This document shows, in pieces, positions 58,701-64,000 of a stretch of DNA of 64,000 nucleotides (position 1 is the first letter of the stretch; every line of letters starts with the position of its first letter). The DNA comes from Gnetum montanum. Taxonomy: Eukaryota; Streptophyta; Gnetopsida; Gnetales; Gnetaceae. The position numbers and the translations under genes were made by a program. The stretch is from the NCBI GenBank assembly GCA_015680685.1, contig MNCI01010462.1, positions 366,382 through 430,381 of the forward strand, given 5' to 3'. The notes beneath the pieces are model-generated. The model was not told where the DNA came from. It ran no database searches and saw only the letters and a list, made by a program, of their open reading frames with translations.

Positions 58701-59491
58701 AGTATCTAGATGTAATAGTGTAAGAGAAAGAAAATAAATGGCTAAATGTTAGAGAGAGAAAATATGGCTAAGTGTTGGAGAGAGAAAATATGGCTAAGTG
58801 TTGAACAACATGCAAAGGAATTTCAGTGTATAAAAATGTACTACTACATATGAACACCAGGAGCAATGTACAAGGAGTTCAAGAGGTATAGCATATAATT
58901 AATGTGCATAGTGTATAAGATAGGGTGAGGAACAGCATGACCAATGTCAGCTTGACCAACGTCAGCATGACCAACATTAGCTTGACCAATGTCAGCATGA
59001 CCAACGTGAGCTTGACCAACGTCAATGTGACCAACATCAGCTTGACCAACATCAGCTTGACCAATGTCAGCGTGACCAACGTCAGCTTGACCAAGGTCAG
59101 CATGACCAATGTTAATGTGACCAACGTCTAGGTAAGAAAACTAAGTGTTGAACGCAGCGTTTGAGAAGAAAACTTAGATCTGGACACTGTGAATAGCATC
59201 AGAAAAGAGAGATATGGATGATGGATGCTGTAAACAATGTCTGAAACTAGAAGAGAGTGCAAGACGCTAAGGGTAGCATCTGGATCTGAGAGGGGAAGGT
59301 GCAGGATGCTATGATTCAAGTAGGAATGTGTTTGGAAAACTCTAAAACAGTGTTTGGACTGGATAACAGGATTTATCAGCAGGAAAAAGTGCCTAAACAC
59401 TGGGAACAAGGTAGCATAGGGACGCTGATAGTCATAGCAGCGTGTGAACACTGGATCTAGGATGCTAAGAGGCATATCTAATAGAGAAAAG
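58701..59491 (-). other. Leader of the 17-kb element
   Basis: Between the primer site and gag. It contains the 15-bp array at 58933-59127 and a set of GCTAAGTGTTGGAGAGAGAAAATATG repeats, two to three copies, at about 58740-58805. A 115-codon minus-strand open stretch at 59128-59475 is not recognised and is probably not coding. Confidence 0.6.
58933..59127. repeat. 15-bp tandem array, 13 units
   Basis: Thirteen units of the form CAGCNTGACCAACGT fill 195 bases exactly. The variable base (A, T or G) and CG/TG/CA changes account for most differences. The period leaves frames open on both strands: a pentapeptide like SMTNV on plus and a leucine-rich one like TLVKL on minus, the element's sense strand. 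Confidence 0.97.
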
Positions 59492-59509
59492 GTCCTCCTT
59501 CTAGTGCCA
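59492..59509 (-). promoter_or_regulatory. Primer-binding site of the 17-kb element
   Basis: The minus strand reads TGGCACTAGAAGGAGGAC, six bases from the inner end of the 5' LTR. Its likeness to the site in element G (41267-41283) supports a shared primer tRNA type in this lineage; I cannot name the tRNA with certainty. Confidence 0.75.
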
Positions 59510-60084
59510 TTTTATTTTATTCTCCGAAATCATCAGCGTAAGGTTGGAAGTGAAAAAATGAATTCCTAAAGATCTCCGGAGAGATACAGCAGACCCTACC
59601 TTCGTGTGAGGGAAAGCTGGAAAAATGAAGGCAGAGTGCCTTGGATCGTCTGCACATAGATCAAACAAGGACTTCCCCTAGCATACACAATGGTAGTGCG
59701 TCAGGTTATTGTAAAAATATGCAAACGTAAACGTGAACAAACGCAAAGAAGGTGTAAACAACATAAATAGAAAATAATGTAAATTGTAAATATGATTTGC
59801 AAAAATGTAACTATTTGTATTAATTGAAAATTACAAAGAAGTGTACTGGTAAGAATGTAGTTGCAGAATGATTGCAAGGTGGATGTTTAGCCCCGATGTG
59901 AATGGATGTTGGGGAATATAGGTTTCTTGTTGCAGGTTCTATAGTGTGACCAAGATTGCCCTTACTTAGCGTGACCAAGTCTGATGCCCAACGTATGAAA
60001 TGTTGCCTAGAATGTTCAACATACCAAGTGTATAGGATGCTCCATGATTAAATTTTCCAACCTTGATCTCATGGGAAATTGGGG

Positions 60085-60092
60085 TATTTATA
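60085..60092 (-). promoter_or_regulatory. TATA-box-like sequence in the 5' LTR
   Basis: The minus strand reads TATAAATA inside a CATATAAATACCCC context that is kept in the 3' LTR. This would be the promoter that transcribes the element leftward. Confidence 0.5.
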
Positions 60093-60676
60093 TGGTTTTG
60101 ATGCATGGGATGTGGATCTGTGTGAAGATCCATGGCTATCAGGCACGAGAAATGCAGATCAGGCGATGCGTGTGAGTGTTTTGACCAAAATGCATAGAAA
60201 TTTTTACAATGTACAGTATAGTGTCCAAGATCTCTTACATTGGTATGCATAATTCCTAGTGTAAGAACTTGAAACATTGAAAAAAATGTCAAAAATGCAA
60301 CAAATGTTAATGTACAAGCGTGGATCTAGGTGTCTGGCCTCCAAATATGCAGTTCTATGCTATTTTTGTGCTACAAAAGCCTCTAGCATGCATGGATCTA
60401 GCTCTGATGTGTGCATGGCCTGTTCTGGCATTAGCATCTGGTGTCCAGCATTTGGCATCCAGTATCCGGTGTCCAGCTTATGAAAGTGTTTACCTTGGGT
60501 TTACGTTGTTGGAAGCATGCCAACGTGACTAACAATGGTTGACCTAAAAATAGTGCATTTTGAACCCATTTTTGACCTGTGAGACCCATTTTCAAAGTGG
60601 ATCTACATGCCATGGGTCATGAGGATTCTGTGTGCCAAATTTGGGCTAATTTAGATGTCGTTTTGACCCTGTTTTA

Positions 60677-61830
60677 GTTGATGACGTTGATCTTTATGCT
60701 GTGCAACATCTGAAAAGTAACCCCAGCTTCACCAAGTTAAAATGGCATATTTGAGGCCCAAATTTTGATTTTATAGAGGCTAGCAGTTTCTAGGGACCTT
60801 TCTATAGGTCATTGGGGGTCCTTGTGCTCAATTTCAATCTGTTTTGGCTCAGTTTCAAGGCTCCAAAAGTTGGTGACGCTAATCCTTACGCTGTGCAGCG
60901 TCTAAAAAATAACCCCAGCGTCACCAAGTCAAAATGGCATATTTGAGGCCAAAATTTTAATTTTCTAGAGGCTGGGAGCTACTGGGGACCTTGGTGAAGA
61001 TCATGGGGGGTCCTGTTGTTCTAGTTTTTCCTATTTTGGCATAGTTTTGGAGCTCCAAAAGTTGGTGATGCTGATCGTTACACTATGCAGCGTCTGAAAA
61101 GTAACCTAGCGTCACCAAGTCAAAATGGCATATTTGAGGCCAAAATTTTGATTTTATGGAGGCTACGAGCTACTGGGGCCCTTGGTGAAGGTCATGGGGG
61201 GTCCTTGTGCTTGATTTTGGCCTATTTTGATGTAGTTTCAGTGCTCCAAAAGTTGGTGACGTTGATCCTTACGCTGTGCAGCGTCTAAAAAGTAACCCTA
61301 GCATCACCAAGTCAAAATGGCATATTTGAGGCCAAAATTTTGATTTTATGGAGGCTACGAGCTACTGGGGCCCTTGGTGAAGGTCATGGGGGGTCCTTGT
61401 GCTTGATTTTAGTCTATTTTGACTCAGTTTAGGGGCCCCAAAAGTTGGTGACGCTGATCCTTACGTTGTGCAGCGTAAGAGAATGTAGCTCCAGTGTGAG
61501 CACTGAAAATACCTCATTTAAGGCCAAAATTTTGATTTTCTAGAGGCTAGGAGTTGTTGGAGACATTGGGAAAGGTCATGGGGTGTCCTTGTACCTGATT
61601 TCAGCCTATTTTGGCTTAGTTTCGGGGCTCCAAAAGTTGGTGACGCTGATCCTTACGCTGTGCAGTGTGAGCCTGCGTGACCAAAGTGTACTTAGCCAAA
61701 ACCAAGCATTTTGAGCCCAAATCTTTTGATTATGGATGCCATAAGTTGGTGCAGTCACCTATGGGCCTTGGGCCCTTTCTTATTGAATCGTGAACCATCA
61801 AGGACTGTTTTGAAGGCCTCCAAGTTTGGT
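60677..61830. repeat. 192-bp tandem array in the 5' LTR, 6 units
   Basis: Unit starts (GTTGGTGACGCTGATCC-like) lie at 60677, 60869, 61061, 61252, 61445 and 61636. Period is 191-193 bases, the same count as in the 3' LTR, so the array predates the insertion. Two neighbouring units (61130-61200 and 61320-61390) are nearly identical, indicating later homogenisation or duplication. Confidence 0.95.
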
Positions 61831-61915
61831 CATGCTATGCTCATGCTTGGGCAGCTGCATGACTTAGCTTGAATCTTGTTTGAAAGTGCTAGGCCAAAAT
61901 TTTGTGGTGTTTTCA

Positions 61916-62980
61916 CCACATCAATTTTAGCCATCTCCATGAGTTCTAATGCTTAAAATTCCTCAAATAGTCAACTAAGGAAAGATCCCAAATAACAATG
62001 GAAAGGGAAAGGTGTTAAACCATAGACATTGAAACATGAAGTTTACATCCTAGGATGAATGGAGGAGGTTAAAGTTAGTGAGAATAAGAAATCAAAGGCC
62101 AATCACAAACACTTCCCCAACACCATGGAATAGATGAAGTAATATTTAAAATAAAAGAACACTTGTTTAAGCCTATATTACTTGGTAATGACTTCCTCCA
62201 CTCACCACGAAGCCTTAGTAAAAATGTTAACCTCAATTTCCATTAGTGATGACATCCCTACTAGTGAGAAACCTATCCATGTAGTAATGGTGCCACCCTT
62301 ACCTAGGGAAGAAACAAAGTCAACTACACTAGTGTTTTGTGACAGAGAGGTCAAAACCAACCTATAGGATGGCAACACAACAAGGGCCCCTCTATTCATA
62401 ACTATAAGGATTTGGTAATACAAGGTCCACATGGTATACATTGACAATGGGGCAGCAACCAATTTTAAACCCTACAATATTGTTAAATGGTTAAGCCTAG
62501 TAGAACACATGAAAAATGCCTCTACCACTACTCTAAAATCCTTTAACAGATCATAAGTTGGTGTAGAAGGCTCTATTTATTTAAACTTCGTAGTGGGGGA
62601 ATAATTCCCCAAAATAGCCAACTTCTTGGTGGTTGAAGAAACACCATGATTTAACCTTATCCTAGGCAAGACTTACTTACCTCAACTATGAGCTATCTCT
62701 TTATCCATCCATCAAGAAATTCAACTACCTTATGAGGGAGATGAAATAATCATTCATGGTGATAGTATGGATTCCTTGCCAATCAACAATGTTAACATAG
62801 AATAAGGGTTCGAAGCAGAGCTTTAGGAAGAAACTCTTACTATTAAGAACAAAGTTAGGAGATCCAGTAGAGTAGATGAGTTCAAAGTTGAAAACAACTA
62901 GATGATGCATGTACCATGGAAAGAGCTTTCCATCAATGTTGTTAGCAAAGGAAATGAGAAGTACAAAATTGTATAATAGA
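61916..62980 (+). pseudogene. Tat gag-protease remnant, 3' part (element G)
   Basis: Continues element G after the 17-kb insertion. In frame with 44804, SILAISMS aligns with PILVVPMN of element F, then LKHEVYILG and MEEVK match F's LKHEVKILG and MEEVK. The open stretch 62182-62367 contains HHEALVKMLTSISISDDIP. The protease active site reads VYIDNGAATNF near 62435-62465, with Asp and Gly kept, followed by a STTTLKSFNRS block and a FNLILGKTYLPQL block near 62660-62690. A C-terminal extension with LPYEGDEIIIHGD ends near 62975 (KGNEKYKIV and a stop). Confidence 0.85.
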
Positions 62981-64000
62981 GGCCTTATACCTTTCGTAAT
63001 CTTTCAAATATTTGGAAATAGTTGCATGATTAAATGTATCCCCTACTCACTTTCCCTATGATGATAACTACATGACCTTTTCTTTTTACTATTTAGCCTA
63101 GTTTTATACTTTTTTACATGCATCATCTTGTTTGACCATATTTTACCTTGTTTTATCTTTATTTTGCACAAAGTTTACAACTTATTCTTATTTGTAGCTT
63201 GCCTTTTATATTTTTTCTTTTAAAACATGAAAAATAAAATAAAAAATTTAAAACATAAAATTCATAAAAAATTGAAAAACATAAAAAAGCCTTACAAAAA
63301 TATTTTATAATGGCCCACCAAGGGATAAACCTAGCATTGCATGGCCTACCAAGGCCTAAAACTTTCAACACATGATCCACCAAGGCCTAAAATGGGCAAC
63401 ACATGGCCTGCCAAGGCCTTAGATTGACAATGCATTTGTAACCTTTCTATTTCTTTTTCTTATTAAAGTTGTTATACCTTAGTTTACACTTTTTTTACCT
63501 AATTAATTTACATTCTACATGTTGAAAATATTTTTACCTTGTAACCTTATATTTTACCAACATAGCCTTATAACATGAATAAATCATAAAATACATAACA
63601 TACATAAAATTGAAAATGCTAAAACATATAGGAAAAATTTAAAAGAATAATTATAACCAAAGCATCCATAACCCATAGCCATAGTCACACAATGTGATAA
63701 AATTTCAATAAACAATAATGTATAAAATGAATAAAAATCACCCATCTCAATTGTTTATAAATGGTTAGTAATAGCCAATCAATACAAAATATAATAACAA
63801 TGACATCAACACCATAAACAATAACAACTAAAGCACATGTGAAAACTTGTAGGACTAGGGCACAACTATAAGGGTAGAAGGAGCATCATCAACTATAAGG
63901 GCTATTGTTGTAATTGGTTCTTACAATAATAAAATGAAATAAAAACATAAAGTAAAAGGTTTTTAATTAGTAACATATGTAGCCAAATTTTAACAATGAA
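62981..64000 (+). other. Protease-RT spacer of element G
   Basis: No coding sequence after the protease extension. 63200-63300 is A-rich with repeated CATAAAA words, as in element F. The array at 63310-63433 follows. The rest is AT-rich and runs off the window, so RT of G, if present, lies beyond 64000. Confidence 0.6.
63310..63433 (+). repeat. 31-bp tandem array, 4 units
   Basis: Units start ATGGCC at 63310, 63341, 63372 (ATGATC) and 63403, spaced exactly 31 bases. The typical unit is ATGGCCTACCAAGGCCTAAA followed by ACTTTCAACAC. It has GGCC, six bases, GGCC and AAAACT, the same plan as the sense strand of the array at 52315-52490. Confidence 0.9.

Larger units (their letters stand above)
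44805..61915 (-). mobile_element. 17.1-kb Tat-lineage LTR retrotransposon, nested in element G
   Basis: A structurally complete but decayed element on the minus strand. It has two LTRs of about 2.4 kb (44805-47193 and 59516-61915), a primer site next to the 5' LTR and a purine tract next to the 3' LTR. Between them lie gag, protease, RT, RNase H, a second RNase H and integrase in the order known for Tat elements. The flanking five bases, TCACA on the left and CCACA on the right, look like a target-site duplication with one change. An 815-base run of N interrupts gag. In a 160-base stretch compared by eye the two LTRs differ at roughly one base in seven, so the insertion is old. Frameshifts and stops in every domain mean it is not active. 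Confidence 0.9.
59516..61915 (-). mobile_element. 5' LTR of the 17-kb element
   Basis: Boundaries were found by alignment to the left LTR: CA at 61914-61915 and an inner end at 59516, where the terminal CA has decayed (the minus strand ends GAATAAA). It shares the TATA site (60085-60092), the six 192-bp units and the CAGCGTGACCAAG words with the left LTR. Confidence 0.9.

Noticed and set aside
59128-59475. 115-codon minus-strand frame in the leader of the 17-kb element, possible extra Ogre-type first reading frame
   Set aside because: Some Ogre elements have a reading frame before gag, but this one has no similarity I can recognise and the leader contains low-complexity repeats.

Overview
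The window is nuclear DNA of a large, repeat-rich seed plant. The deeply decayed, nested LTR retrotransposons, the long AT-rich stretches and the loss of CpG suggest a gymnosperm such as a conifer; that is inference, because no host gene I recognise is present to fix the taxon. Almost every protein-like stretch is a broken piece of a Ty3/gypsy (Metaviridae) element. Three lineages can be told apart by their proteins and tRNA primer sites: Tat (second RNase H, primer site like TGGCGCTAGAAGGAGGG), Athila (primer site like TGGCACCATTGGTGGGGA) and a tRNA-Met-primed, chromovirus-like group.

Layout from left to right. Bases 1-238 are a CpG-rich segment of unknown origin joined to a Tat remnant on the plus strand (element A: second RNase H, integrase, polypurine tract, 3' LTR, 240-4179). 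4180-6350 is AT-rich and includes a fresh-looking 111-bp tandem duplication. 6350-8600 is a minus-strand gypsy pol remnant (D). 9480-13790 is an Athila remnant (E) and 14290-about 22300 a second, more complete Athila remnant (C), both plus strand. 22410-23290 is a minus-strand Tat-type LTR (H) with a 33-bp array. 23290-about 25200 holds a tRNA-Met primer site and LTR (J). 25400-26640 is a less decayed, higher-GC island that may hold fragments of a low-copy gene. 26640-30640 is a minus-strand Tat gag-protease remnant (F). 30640-35575 is a chromovirus-like element (K). 36487-40170 is a minus-strand Tat remnant (B: integrase, polypurine tract, 3' LTR).

The right third is a clear nest. A plus-strand Tat element (G) starts near 40179 and runs to the end of the window. 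It is split by a 17.1-kb minus-strand Tat element at 44805-61915 with two LTRs of about 2.4 kb, a primer site, a polypurine tract, gag, protease, reverse transcriptase, two RNases H and integrase. G's gag-protease region resumes in register at 61916 when compared with the homologous element F. The 17-kb element contains an 815-base assembly gap (56150-56964) and many stops and frameshifts, so it is not autonomous now.

The most interesting signals are not genes but arrays: a 192-bp repeat present six times in each LTR, a 15-bp leader repeat, about 20 scattered AGCGTGA words in the protease-RT spacer, and a 30-31-bp sense-strand unit (GGCC-N6-GGCC followed by TAAACT-like sequence) that recurs at the same place, between protease and RT, in separate Tat elements. 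No complete host gene, tRNA, rRNA or CRISPR array was found.
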